Source of the DNA: Zeaxanthinibacter enoshimensis
GTDB lineage: Bacteria > Bacteroidota > Bacteroidia > Flavobacteriales > Flavobacteriaceae
NCBI RefSeq assembly: GCF_004362865.1
Contig: NZ_SNYI01000001.1
Location: forward strand, 992,001 to 1,056,000
Direction: 5' to 3'
DNA: 64,000 bases
Translations under genes and position numbers: made by a program
The notes under the pieces: model-generated
The model's database searches: none
The model's input: the letters and a program-made list of their open reading frames with translations, nothing else
Told to the model about the DNA's origin: nothing
Shown: positions 45,648 to 54,172 of the stretch, one piece after another
How the letters are laid out: every line of letters begins with the position of its first letter
Position numbering within the stretch: position 1 is the first letter of the stretch

Positions 45648-46195
45648 ATCTTTTCCGGGGTGACACAGTAATCCAAAGGAATATCCGTTTTTTGAACATC
45701 TGAGATCAATGGAGTTGCTTCAAAGAGTGACAAACCTATTTTCACGGTTTCCGGCCGGCATGCAGCCAGGAAGATGTCATAAAAGCCCTTGCCATATCCT
45801 ACCCGGTGTCCCCTTGTGTCGAATGCCAGTAAAGGGATGAATACCACATCGATATCTTCTACAGGAACCTGCAGCCCCTTAACGGGTTCGGGAATATTCC
45901 ATTTGTTTTTAACAAGCTTGGTACTGTCTGTCAGTAAAATGTGCTGTAACTGGTTTTGATCTCCCATCCGCGGGATGACGACATCCTTGTCCCTGCCTTG
46001 AAGTAATGTCAGGATATAGGAGGTATCTATCTCTTTTTTCTCCGCGATCTGCAGGAAGAGATGATAATACTGGTGGTCCCATACCGGAATTTTGAGCAAT
46101 TGATTAGCTATAGAAAGACTGGCTTTATCCAGTGTTTCAGGATCCATGCTCAACCTGAGTTTGGTGTATTGATTCCTAAGCCCTTTTTTTAACAT
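45629..46195 (-). CDS. 5-formyltetrahydrofolate cyclo-ligase
   Basis: A 188-residue ATP-dependent enzyme of the YgfA/MTHFS family, converting 5-formyl-THF to 5,10-methenyl-THF in the cytoplasm. The hallmark is FIPLLAFDTRGHRVGYGKGFYDIFL, with the conserved G-x-G-x-G-F-Y-D loop; the N-terminal LRNQYTKLRLSM block carries basic ATP-site residues. Length is normal. Convergent with lspA and overlapping it by 19 bases. Confidence 0.93.
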   Translation of the reverse strand: MLKKGLRNQYTKLRLSMDPETLDKASLSIANQLLKIPVWDHQYYHLFLQIAEKKEIDTSYILTLLQGRDKDVVIPRMGDQNQLQHILLTDSTKLVKNKWNIPEPVKGLQVPVEDIDVVFIPLLAFDTRGHRVGYGKGFYDIFLAACRPETVKIGLSLFEATPLISDVQKTDIPLDYCVTPEKIYDFTS

Positions 46196-46241
46196 GAGAG
46201 GGAGGGAACGGGTGTGGGATGGGGAAACTTATTTTCGGATG

Positions 46242-46328
46242 TTAGTCTTTGGCCGCAACGGCAAAGTAAATTTTAAAGAACAGCATTAACATCAAATACA
46301 TGCCCAGTGTTATTAAATAGTTATCCAT
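46242..46328 (-). CDS. Possible 28-residue small membrane peptide
   Basis: From ATG at 46328 (minus strand) to TAA at 46242, the frame encodes 28 residues: an N-terminal MDNYLITLG, a hydrophobic stretch MYLMLMLFFKIYFAVAA and a KD end. It is hydrophobic enough for one membrane span, like known single-TM miniproteins. No clear ribosome-binding site or promoter; upstream is AT-rich. It lies in a 421-base gap with no other gene. Could be real or chance. Confidence 0.35.
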   Translation of the reverse strand: MDNYLITLGMYLMLMLFFKIYFAVAAKD

Positions 46329-46616
46329 AGATTAAGGTTTTTGACGTTAGAAAAATAATCAAAAAATTCAATTCTACTCCATAAAGAGCACATTTTTCTC
46401 GATAAACAACACATTTTTAATTCAGATTTAACAATTAGGACCATCTGAGAACTGGTTTTAAGCCATAAATGCTGATCATTGGTCCTGGTTTCGGGAGCAT
46501 TAATTCGCTCTGTTTTTGATCGTCTTTTAACGTTCATAATAACAGCTTTAAAAGCACGAAGGAGAAGACAGAACTAAATTCTTTGTGGTTATATTTGTAA
46601 GACACTACCGAGTTGA
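46329..46616. other. AT-rich intergenic region before uvrC
   Basis: No gene recognised other than the small frame at 46242-46328 and the uvrC promoter box at 46590-46597. Short open stretches here look like chance. Confidence 0.4.
46590..46597 (+). promoter_or_regulatory. -7 promoter box TATATTTG for uvrC
   Basis: Exact TAnnTTTG match 19 bases upstream of the uvrC ATG at 46617. Confidence 0.55.
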
Positions 46617-48404
46617 ATGCCCGAAATCCCAATTGATATCCAAGTGAGTACGCTCCCGGACAGCCCGGGTGTCTACCAATTCTACGACAAGGATGGTAAG
46701 ATCCTCTATGTGGGTAAGGCAAAGAACCTCAAGAAACGGGTGGCATCCTACTTCAGCAAGACCCATGCATATGGCAAGACCAAAGTTATGGTCAGGAAGA
46801 TTGACACCATTCGGCACATCGTGGTGCCGACAGAGTCAGACGCGCTCCTTTTGGAGAACAACCTTATCAAGAAGTACCGTCCCCGTTACAACGTCCTGTT
46901 AAAGGATGACAAATCCTATCCATGGATCTGTATAAAAAAAGAACGCTTTCCCAGGGTCTTTCCCACCAGGAAGCTGATCCGTGATGGGTCCGAATACTAT
47001 GGGCCCTATACCAGTATGAAAACAGTAAAGACGCTGTTAGAACTGGTGAAAAGTGTGTACCCGCTGCGTACCTGTAACTACGATCTCTCTGAAGAAAAGA
47101 TACAGGCCGGGAAATACAAAGTATGCCTCGAGTACCACCTGGGGAATTGCCTGGGGCCATGTGAGGGGTTGCAATCCGAGAAAGCCTATAACCAGCAGAT
47201 CGATGATATCCGGCAGATCCTGAAAGGGAATTTCAAATTTGCCCTGCAGTACCTTAAAAGGGAGATGAAGGCGAAAGCTGATGCCATGGAATTTGAAGCT
47301 GCTCAAAGGTTAAAGGATAAGATAGACATCCTCGAGAACTACCAGGCAAAAAGTACCATCGTTAACCCGAAGATCACCAACGTGGATGTCTTCTCCATCA
47401 TATCAGACGAGGCCTTTGCCTATGTCAATTTCCTTCAGCTTGCACATGGAGCGATCATCCGTTCGCATACCATAGAGCTCAAGAAGAAGCTGGACGAATC
47501 TGATGAGGAATTACTTACCCTGGCGATCACCGAAATACGTCAGCGTTTTGCATCCCAGTCCAGGGAGATCTATGTGCCGTTCCCGGTAGAGGTTCCGCCG
47601 GGAATAAAGGTAACCGTTCCCAAACTGGGCGATAAGAAACTGATCCTGGACCTCTCGGTGAGGAACGCCCGGTTCTTCAGGCAGGACCGCTTTAACCAGA
47701 TCAAGATCATAGACCCGGACCGGCACACTAAGCGTATCATGGCGCAAATGAAGGCCGACCTGCGTTTGTCTGAGGAACCAAGACATTTGGAGTGCTTTGA
47801 TAACTCCAATATCCAAGGTACCAACCCTGTTGCTGCCTGCGTAGTCTTCAGGGATGGCAAACCATCCAAAAAGGAGTATCGCCATTTTAAGATAAAAACG
47901 GTGACCGGACCGGATGATTACGCTTCCATGGAAGAAGTGGTATTTCGCAGGTACCGGCGCATGCTGGATGAAGGAGAAGAATTGCCGCAACTGATCGTGA
48001 TCGACGGTGGTAAAGGACAGCTGTCGGCAGCGCTAAAGAGCCTTGAAATACTGGGACTAAGAGGAACTATCGCGATCATCGGCATTGCCAAGCGCCTGGA
48101 AGAGATCTATTTTCCCGATGACCCGGTTCCCCTGTACCTGGATAAGAAATCGGAAACCCTGAAGATCATCCAGACTGCCAGAAACGAAGCACACAGGTTT
48201 GGAATTAAGTTTCACCGGAACAAGCGCAGTAAAACCGCAATTTCTTCCGAACTTGAGGCCATAGATGGCATAGGTGAAAAGACCGCCAGTGACCTGCTGA
48301 AGAATTTCAGGTCGGTCAAAAGGGTCAAGGAAGCTTCTTTTGAAGACCTGTCCCGGGCCATCGGCAAGGCCAAGGCCAGGATCGTTTATGATCGTTTTCA
48401 TTAA
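46617..48404 (+). CDS. uvrC: Excinuclease ABC subunit C
   Basis: A 595-residue UvrC. The N-terminal GIY-YIG nuclease is at PGVYQFYDKDGKILYVGKA, the UVR domain near residues 205-240 (LKREMKAKADAMEFEAAQRL), the central RNase H-like endonuclease around CFDNSNIQGTNPVAACV and VIDGGKGQLSAAL (catalytic Asp/His region), and two C-terminal helix-hairpin-helix motifs (LEAIDGIGEKTASDLLKNF, FEDLSRAIGKAKARIV). Complete. It makes both incisions in nucleotide-excision repair. The patatin gene begins 9 bases after the stop, likely cotranscribed. Confidence 0.96.
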   Translation: MPEIPIDIQVSTLPDSPGVYQFYDKDGKILYVGKAKNLKKRVASYFSKTHAYGKTKVMVRKIDTIRHIVVPTESDALLLENNLIKKYRPRYNVLLKDDKSYPWICIKKERFPRVFPTRKLIRDGSEYYGPYTSMKTVKTLLELVKSVYPLRTCNYDLSEEKIQAGKYKVCLEYHLGNCLGPCEGLQSEKAYNQQIDDIRQILKGNFKFALQYLKREMKAKADAMEFEAAQRLKDKIDILENYQAKSTIVNPKITNVDVFSIISDEAFAYVNFLQLAHGAIIRSHTIELKKKLDESDEELLTLAITEIRQRFASQSREIYVPFPVEVPPGIKVTVPKLGDKKLILDLSVRNARFFRQDRFNQIKIIDPDRHTKRIMAQMKADLRLSEEPRHLECFDNSNIQGTNPVAACVVFRDGKPSKKEYRHFKIKTVTGPDDYASMEEVVFRRYRRMLDEGEELPQLIVIDGGKGQLSAALKSLEILGLRGTIAIIGIAKRLEEIYFPDDPVPLYLDKKSETLKIIQTARNEAHRFGIKFHRNKRSKTAISSELEAIDGIGEKTASDLLKNFRSVKRVKEASFEDLSRAIGKAKARIVYDRFH

Positions 48405-48413
48405 TTTAAGACT

Positions 48414-50663
48414 ATGAGGTACTTTCTTCTTCTCGTGTTACTTGTCCTGTTCCAGGGTGCAGCTGCGCAACAGGATGGGAACCAACCAAAAGTGAAGGTT
48501 GGATTGGTGCTTAGCGGGGGTGGTGCCAAGGGGATAGCACATATTGGTGCCCTTAAAGTGATCGAAGAGGCCGGGGTACACATTGATTATATCGGGGGGA
48601 CAAGTATGGGGGCCATTGTCGGCGCCCTGTATGCCAGTGGTTACTCAGCCTCTGAACTGGATTCTCTTTTCCAGAACACTGATTTCACCAATCTTATCCA
48701 GGACAACCTGCCCCGCAGTGCAAAGACTTTTTACGAGAAGGATGATGCAGAACGGTATGCGCTTACCCTTCCTTTCACCAATTTCAGGATCAGCTTCCCC
48801 CCGGCCATCTCCAGTGGGCAGAGTATCTATAACGAGTTGGTCCGCCTGCTTTACCACGTAAAGGATGTCAGGGATTTTAATAAGTTACCCATTCCTTTTT
48901 TCTGTATAGCGACCGACGTGGAAACCGGGGAAGAGGTATTGCTGAATAAAGGCTACCTGCCCGAGGCGATCATGGCCAGTGGGACTTTCCCGTCCCTGTT
49001 TGAACCGGCGGAGATTGACGGGCAGATCCTGATCGATGGAGGGGTGCTCAATAATTATCCTATAGACGAGGTGAAGGCCCTGGGTGCCAATTTCGTGATC
49101 GGGGTAGACGTTCAGCACGGCTTAAGGAACAGGGAATCCCTGCTGTCAGCAACAGAAGTGCTGCTGCAGATCAACAATTACCGTACGGTAGGTGCCATGA
49201 CCCGGAAATCGGCAGATACGGATATCTATATTAAACCCGATATCGATAATTTCTCCGTTATAGATTTTAACCTGAAAGAGACCATCGTGGAGCGGGGGGA
49301 GAAAGCGACCCGGGTACATATGGATGCCCTGCAGCAACTGGCGGCCCGGCAGGAAGAAGCACCCGTCCGGCCTACCCCGGTGCCGGCGGTGGATTCCCTT
49401 ACCGTAAACCGGCTGATCATCACCGGGAACGACAATTATACAAGGGGTTACGTAAAGGGGAAACTCAGGTTCAGCCTGGGGGAGCCTACCACCTTTGAAA
49501 AGCTGCAACAGGGGATCAGCAACCTAGCGGCGACCAACAACTTCCAGACGATCAGGTATAAGCTGATCTCTAACGGCCTCGCCCAGGATCTGATCATCAG
49601 CCTGCGGGAAACTCCGAATAAGACCTTCCTGCGCATGTCTGCCCATTACGATGACCTGTATAAAAGCGCAGCCCTGATCAATATCACCAAGAAGAGGTTC
49701 CTTTTTAATGATGATGTGGCTTCATTTGACCTTATCCTGGGAGACAATGTGCGGTATAATATGCAGTATTATATAGACAAAGGTTTCTACTGGAGCTTTG
49801 GTATAAATTCGCGCTTCAACGAATTTTCGAGAGAGATCAATTCGGACCTGATCGCTTCTAATTTTGATTTCCCCGGGGAAGATGTGATCAATACCCTGAC
49901 CATAGACGTCTCGGATTTTACCAACCAGGCATATGTACAGACCGTACTGCAGGAAGAGTTTGCTTTCAGCCTGGGGGTAGAGCACAAATTCCTGAAATAT
50001 TCTACCCTCACCCTCAACCAGCCGGCGCAGGAATCCCTTCCGCCAACCTCGGCCAGGACAGTATTTGAGAAAAGTAATTATTTCAGCACCTACGGGAAAC
50101 TGACCCTGGATACGTATAACGATTCCTACTTCCCGTCACGAGGCTTGTATTTTGACGGGGATTTTCACCTCTACCTGTTATCATCGGACTTCAACAATAA
50201 TTTTAAGGAGTTTTCTATCGCGAAGGCGAGAATGGGCATGGCCTTTCCTATTGTCCCTAAACTCTCTGTCAACCTGGAAACGGAAGGGGGGTTCAAGCTG
50301 GGGACCTCCAGCGTGACCGCCCTGGATTTCGTACTTGGAGGTTATGGGGCCTCTTTTATCAATAATTTTGTGCCCTTCTTTGGTTACGACTACCTGAGCC
50401 TTCCCGGGAATAGTTATGTAAAAGCTTACGCGCGATTCGATTATGAATTTGCCCCGAAGAACCACCTGCTCCTTGCCACTAATATTGCCAATGTAGAGGA
50501 TGACCTCTTCCGTACCGGAGAATGGTTTACTGCCCCGGATTACACCGGTTTTGCCGTGGGTTATGGCTGGCAATCCTTCATGGGCCCGGTACAGGCATAC
50601 TATGCCTGGTCGCCCGAACTGGGCGACGGGCGCTTCCTCATCAGTGTAGGGTACTGGTTCTGA
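48414..50663 (+). CDS. Patatin-like phospholipase fused to POTRA and outer-membrane barrel
   Basis: A 749-residue protein with a signal peptide (residues 1-20). Residues ~25-310 are a patatin domain: oxyanion loop LSGGGAKGIAHIGALK, nucleophile GGTSMG (Ser64) and IDGG (Asp208), so it should be active. Residues ~325-405 look like a POTRA domain (VNRLIITGNDNYTRGYVKGKL), and ~410-749 are a BamA/Omp85-like barrel ending in ISVGYWF. This is the architecture of PlpD-like (type Vd) secreted lipases, where the barrel may anchor the enzyme. Substrate: phospholipid (family knowledge). Close to uvrC (9-base gap). Confidence 0.9.
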   Translation: MRYFLLLVLLVLFQGAAAQQDGNQPKVKVGLVLSGGGAKGIAHIGALKVIEEAGVHIDYIGGTSMGAIVGALYASGYSASELDSLFQNTDFTNLIQDNLPRSAKTFYEKDDAERYALTLPFTNFRISFPPAISSGQSIYNELVRLLYHVKDVRDFNKLPIPFFCIATDVETGEEVLLNKGYLPEAIMASGTFPSLFEPAEIDGQILIDGGVLNNYPIDEVKALGANFVIGVDVQHGLRNRESLLSATEVLLQINNYRTVGAMTRKSADTDIYIKPDIDNFSVIDFNLKETIVERGEKATRVHMDALQQLAARQEEAPVRPTPVPAVDSLTVNRLIITGNDNYTRGYVKGKLRFSLGEPTTFEKLQQGISNLAATNNFQTIRYKLISNGLAQDLIISLRETPNKTFLRMSAHYDDLYKSAALINITKKRFLFNDDVASFDLILGDNVRYNMQYYIDKGFYWSFGINSRFNEFSREINSDLIASNFDFPGEDVINTLTIDVSDFTNQAYVQTVLQEEFAFSLGVEHKFLKYSTLTLNQPAQESLPPTSARTVFEKSNYFSTYGKLTLDTYNDSYFPSRGLYFDGDFHLYLLSSDFNNNFKEFSIAKARMGMAFPIVPKLSVNLETEGGFKLGTSSVTALDFVLGGYGASFINNFVPFFGYDYLSLPGNSYVKAYARFDYEFAPKNHLLLATNIANVEDDLFRTGEWFTAPDYTGFAVGYGWQSFMGPVQAYYAWSPELGDGRFLISVGYWF

Positions 50664-50902
50664 TCTTTCAATGGCGCGCCCAACCGGGCCAGGGCCTTTA
50701 CTACAAGGTTTGAGAAGCTGCCCCGGGACACTGCTGTTTCATAGATTTTTACGATATTTGCGGGACAAGGAACACCTTATGTTATCAATGCGAACGGATA
50801 TTTCTGCCCACCTCCGGGCAATGTGGTAATACGGACCGCCTTTCTGGCAGTGATCCCGTAAAAGTTCTTTATATTATTCTAATTACAATTCAGTTAAAAA
50901 TT

Positions 50903-52045
50903 ATGGCAACACTAGATAAAACTTCCTTACAATTACCTAAAGAAAATCCAGAAGCAGAGGACTTTCTCCCGCTCTTGGGAACAGACCACGTAGAATTATA
51001 CGTGGGGAATGCAAAACAAGCGGCACATTACTATATGTCTGCATGGGGATTCCAACCCCTGGCTTATTCCGGCCTTGAGACCGGTTCTAAAGACAGGGTT
51101 TCTTACGTCCTGCAACAGGATAAGATCCGTTTGATCCTGACCTCTCCTATCAGGCCGGGCGGGGAGATCAACAAACATATCGACTCCCATGGAGATGGAG
51201 TAAAATCCATTGCACTGTGGGTGGATGACGCTACCAAAAGCTACGAGGAAACCACCAAACGCGGTGCCAAGAGCTATATGGAGCCGAAAACGATTAAAGA
51301 TGAGCATGGGGAGGTAACCCTTTCCGGTATCCATACCTATGGAGAAACGGTTCACATTTTCGTAGAGCGCTCTAAATACAATGGGGTCTTTATGCCGGGA
51401 TACCGAAAATGGGATCCGCACTACAAACCATCAGATGTCGGTCTGAAATACATCGATCATATGGTGGGGAATGTTGGATGGAATGAAATGAACAAATGGT
51501 GCGAATTCTACGCCAAGGTGATGGGGTTTGCACAACTGGTATCCTTTGATGATAAAGATATCTCTACGGATTACACGGCCCTCATGAGTAAGGTGATGAG
51601 TAACGGGAATGGCCGTATTAAATTCCCGATCAACGAACCGGCAGAAGGAAAAAAGAAATCCCAGATAGAGGAATACATCGAATTCTACAACGGAGCCGGG
51701 GTACAGCATATGGCACTGGCTACCGATAATATTATCCAGACCGTGGCTTCCCTGCGCGATCGCGGGGTTGAGTTCCTGACGGTGCCTGCCACATATTACG
51801 AGGATGTACTGGACCGTGTCGGGGAGATCGATGAAAACCTTGAGCCACTCAGGGAACTGGGAATACTTATTGACCGGGATGACGAAGGTTATCTTTTACA
51901 GATATTCACTAAGCCTATCCTGGACAGGCCCACAATGTTCATTGAAATTATTCAGAGAAAAGGAGCCAAATCATTCGGGAAAGGAAACTTTAAGGCCCTG
52001 TTCGAGGCCATAGAGCGCGAGCAGGAATCAAGGGGCACATTGTAA
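50903..52045 (+). CDS. hppD: 4-hydroxyphenylpyruvate dioxygenase
   Basis: A 380-residue non-heme iron dioxygenase of the vicinal-oxygen-chelate family. Iron ligands: His in YIDHMVGNVG, His in AGVQHMALATDNI, and Glu in MFIEIIQRKG. The N-terminal VOC half is catalytically silent as usual (DHVELYVGNAKQAAHYYM). It converts 4-hydroxyphenylpyruvate to homogentisate in tyrosine catabolism. A homogentisate dioxygenase gene, commonly beside it, is not in the window. Monocistronic: 338 bases to the next gene, including a candidate small RNA. No clear promoter box before it. Confidence 0.95.
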   Translation: MATLDKTSLQLPKENPEAEDFLPLLGTDHVELYVGNAKQAAHYYMSAWGFQPLAYSGLETGSKDRVSYVLQQDKIRLILTSPIRPGGEINKHIDSHGDGVKSIALWVDDATKSYEETTKRGAKSYMEPKTIKDEHGEVTLSGIHTYGETVHIFVERSKYNGVFMPGYRKWDPHYKPSDVGLKYIDHMVGNVGWNEMNKWCEFYAKVMGFAQLVSFDDKDISTDYTALMSKVMSNGNGRIKFPINEPAEGKKKSQIEEYIEFYNGAGVQHMALATDNIIQTVASLRDRGVEFLTVPATYYEDVLDRVGEIDENLEPLRELGILIDRDDEGYLLQIFTKPILDRPTMFIEIIQRKGAKSFGKGNFKALFEAIEREQESRGTL

Positions 52046-52152
52046 GAGCCGTTTTCCTGATAAAATGTGAATTTTATAGCCGATACTATAAAGTATTGTT
52101 AACAGTGGAGTTAAAGTCCGTTAAAAGGTTTTTCGCTCCCTGATTACCGCCG
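52046..52152. other. AT-rich spacer between hppD and the candidate small RNA
   Basis: No coding potential seen; runs into the -7 box at 52153. The full gene-free gap is 52046-52383. Confidence 0.4.
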
Positions 52153-52160
52153 TATTTTTG
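52153..52160 (+). promoter_or_regulatory. -7 promoter box TATTTTTG for candidate small RNA
   Basis: TAnnTTTG match. The base at -33 is TTT, not TTG. Predicted transcription start is at about 52167, just at the base of the first hairpin. Confidence 0.5.
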
Positions 52161-52166
52161 TGTCAT

Positions 52167-52268
52167 GCAAGGGGTGGTTCCCTTGTTACTTTAAGTATTG
52201 GTTTTTCATAATTTAAAGTTTGGTTGGTTATTTAGGAAAAGCCCCGACACTCGTCGGGGCTTTTTTTG
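52167..52268 (+). ncRNA. Candidate small RNA (about 100 nt)
   Basis: This non-coding stretch has its own -7 box (52153-52160), a 5' hairpin CAAGGG-gtggtt-CCCTTG starting at the predicted transcription start (52168-52185), a ~55-base AU-rich middle with two ttggtt/tttggtt copies, and a strong terminator hairpin with T run at 52240-52267. The layout is that of an independently transcribed small RNA. The alternative is a terminated leader of the DUF3108 gene, but that gene has its own -7 box at 52367. No known RNA family can be assigned without a search. Confidence 0.5.
52240..52267 (+). terminator. Rho-independent terminator at end of candidate small RNA
   Basis: AGCCCCGA and TCGGGGCT form an 8-base perfect stem around cactcg, followed by TTTTTTT. 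Confidence 0.9.
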
Positions 52269-52366
52269 TACCCGGAAGTGGCTGAGGTATCTCAGGCGGA
52301 GGGCAATACTTTGGAACAAAATTTGTTTAAATAACCGAAAACGTATGCAAATGAGGCCCTATTTAG

Positions 52367-52374
52367 TACTTTTG
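52367..52374 (+). promoter_or_regulatory. -7 promoter box TACTTTTG for DUF3108 operon
   Basis: TAnnTTTG match ending 9 bases before the ATG at 52384, so the 5' leader would be very short. Confidence 0.5.
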
Positions 52375-52383
52375 AGGCAAATT

Positions 52384-53193
52384 ATGGCGATGAAAAAGTT
52401 TGGTTGGCTCTTGCTGCTATTGCTCAGTTTTTCCGCAAACTCGCAATACCAGGAACCTTATGGTAAACCGGCACCGGAATCCGCCTTCAGAGTTGGGGAA
52501 TGGTTAAAGTTCCGTATCCATTACGGTTTCCTCAACGCCAGTTATGCCACCCTCCATGTAAAAGAAGATAAAATCAAAGGCTCCCCGGTCTACCACGTGG
52601 TAGGGAAAGGGCGTACCACAGGATTTGCCAGTATATTTTTCAAGGTAGATGATACTTACGAGAGCTATTTTGATAAGAAAGACGGGAAGCCCTATAAGTT
52701 TGTCCGGAAGATAGACGAAGGGGGGTATACCAAGGACATCGAGATCAATTTTGATCACAAAGAAGACCAGGCCCTGCTGAATGATAAGAAGAATAACAAA
52801 AAGTTTAATTTTGAATTCCAGGAAAGCATCCATGACCTGATCTCTGCCTTCTACTACCTCAGGAATCACTATGATCCTGAAGACCTGGTGGTGGGTAAGT
52901 CTATAGAGCTGAATATGCTGTATGACGATGACGGAATTTTCAAGTTCCGTCTTAAATACCTCGGGAAAGAAGTGCTGAAGACGAAATATGGTAAGGTAGA
53001 ATGTTTAAAATTCCGGCCTTATGTACAGGCAGGAAGGGTATTCAAGGAACAGGGAGATATTTCCCTGTGGGTATCCAATGACATGAACCGCATCCCGATC
53101 AGGATCAAGGCGGATATCGCTGTAGGTTCGATCAAAGCAGACCTGGATGGTTATAACGGTCTTAAACACCAGTTTAAGATCATAATGGACTAA
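52384..53193 (+). CDS. DUF3108 secreted protein
   Basis: A 269-residue protein with signal peptide (MKKFGWLLLLLLSFSANSQ after a first Met-Ala). The start is ATG 52384 (or 52390); the frame runs further upstream through the terminator and is not used. Mature residues fold as a DUF3108 beta-sandwich: FRVGEWLKFRIHYGFLNASYATLHVKE near residue 40, FFKVDDTYESYFDK, LKYLGKEVLKTKYGKVECLKF, and DISLWVSNDMNRIPIRIKADI near the end. Function unknown. Followed by a tryptophan dioxygenase gene 8 bases later, one operon. Confidence 0.85.
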   Translation: MAMKKFGWLLLLLLSFSANSQYQEPYGKPAPESAFRVGEWLKFRIHYGFLNASYATLHVKEDKIKGSPVYHVVGKGRTTGFASIFFKVDDTYESYFDKKDGKPYKFVRKIDEGGYTKDIEINFDHKEDQALLNDKKNNKKFNFEFQESIHDLISAFYYLRNHYDPEDLVVGKSIELNMLYDDDGIFKFRLKYLGKEVLKTKYGKVECLKFRPYVQAGRVFKEQGDISLWVSNDMNRIPIRIKADIAVGSIKADLDGYNGLKHQFKIIMD

Positions 53194-53201
53194 ACCGCTT
53201 T

Positions 53202-54170
53202 ATGAAGGATAATGAACAGTTGCAATCACAACTAGAGAAACTGGAGGAAAAATTCAAGGACTCCGGCCAGGATATGAGTTCCTACCTGGACGGCCTCCTC
53301 TACCAGAGGTATCTCACTTACTGGGATTACATCCACCTGGATACCCTCCTGAGCCTGCAGGTGCCCAAAACGCATTTCCCTGATGAGGAGATCTTCATCA
53401 TGTACCACCAGATTACCGAGTTGTATTTTAAGCTGATCCTGCACGAACAGAAGCAGATCGTTGATGACAAATCACAGGATGTGGAGTTCTTTACAGAGAA
53501 GGTGAACCGCATCAACAGTTATTATAAAGCCCTGATCTCTTCTTTCAGTATTATGATCCGGGGAATGGAGCGCGAGCAATTCCTGAAATACCGTATGGCC
53601 TTGTTACCGGCCAGTGGGTTCCAGTCTGCCCAGTTCAGGATGATAGAGATCTATGCTACCCCGTTACATAACCTGGTACATCCCGAAACACGTGATCAAT
53701 ACGGTCCGGATAACAGTATAGAAGAGCTGTACGAGCAAATGTACTGGAAGCGCGGAGCTACTGACCTGGCTACCGGTGAAAAGACGCTGACCCTAAAGCA
53801 ATTCGAGTATCGTTATACCCCCAGGTTCATCCGGATCGCCAACGAAGTAAAGGGTTGCACAATCTATGAAAAATACCAGCAGTTACCTGCTGATAGCAAG
53901 GATAATAAAGCGCTTAAAGAAGCGTTAAGATTACTGGACGTCAATGCCAATGTCAACTGGAACCTGATGCACATGGGATCGGCCCACAGGTACCTTAACA
54001 AAGGGGATAAGCAGATCGAGGCAACTGGCGGAACCAACTGGAAGAAATACCTGCCTCCGAGCTTCCAGAAAATCGTTTTCTTCCCGGAGGTACACACCAA
54101 TGAAGAGTTAAATAATTGGGGAAAACAATGGGTAGACCATATCTTTAACCCCGAGAAAATAAATTACTAG
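53202..54170 (+). CDS. Tryptophan 2,3-dioxygenase family protein
   Basis: A 322-residue helical heme protein. Family blocks: LTYWDYIHLDTLLSLQ near residue 35-50, EIFIMYHQITELYFKLILHEQKQI, GFQSAQFRMIEIYA, and WNLMHMGSAHRYLNKGD with the histidine cluster near residue 265-275. It is of the flavobacterial branch of the family, about 40 residues longer than bacterial TDO; heme binding and tryptophan as substrate are expected but not certain. Overlap-free operon: 8 bases after DUF3108, 2 bases before the M23 peptidase gene. Confidence 0.87.
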   Translation: MKDNEQLQSQLEKLEEKFKDSGQDMSSYLDGLLYQRYLTYWDYIHLDTLLSLQVPKTHFPDEEIFIMYHQITELYFKLILHEQKQIVDDKSQDVEFFTEKVNRINSYYKALISSFSIMIRGMEREQFLKYRMALLPASGFQSAQFRMIEIYATPLHNLVHPETRDQYGPDNSIEELYEQMYWKRGATDLATGEKTLTLKQFEYRYTPRFIRIANEVKGCTIYEKYQQLPADSKDNKALKEALRLLDVNANVNWNLMHMGSAHRYLNKGDKQIEATGGTNWKKYLPPSFQKIVFFPEVHTNEELNNWGKQWVDHIFNPEKINY

Positions 54171-54172
54171 GA

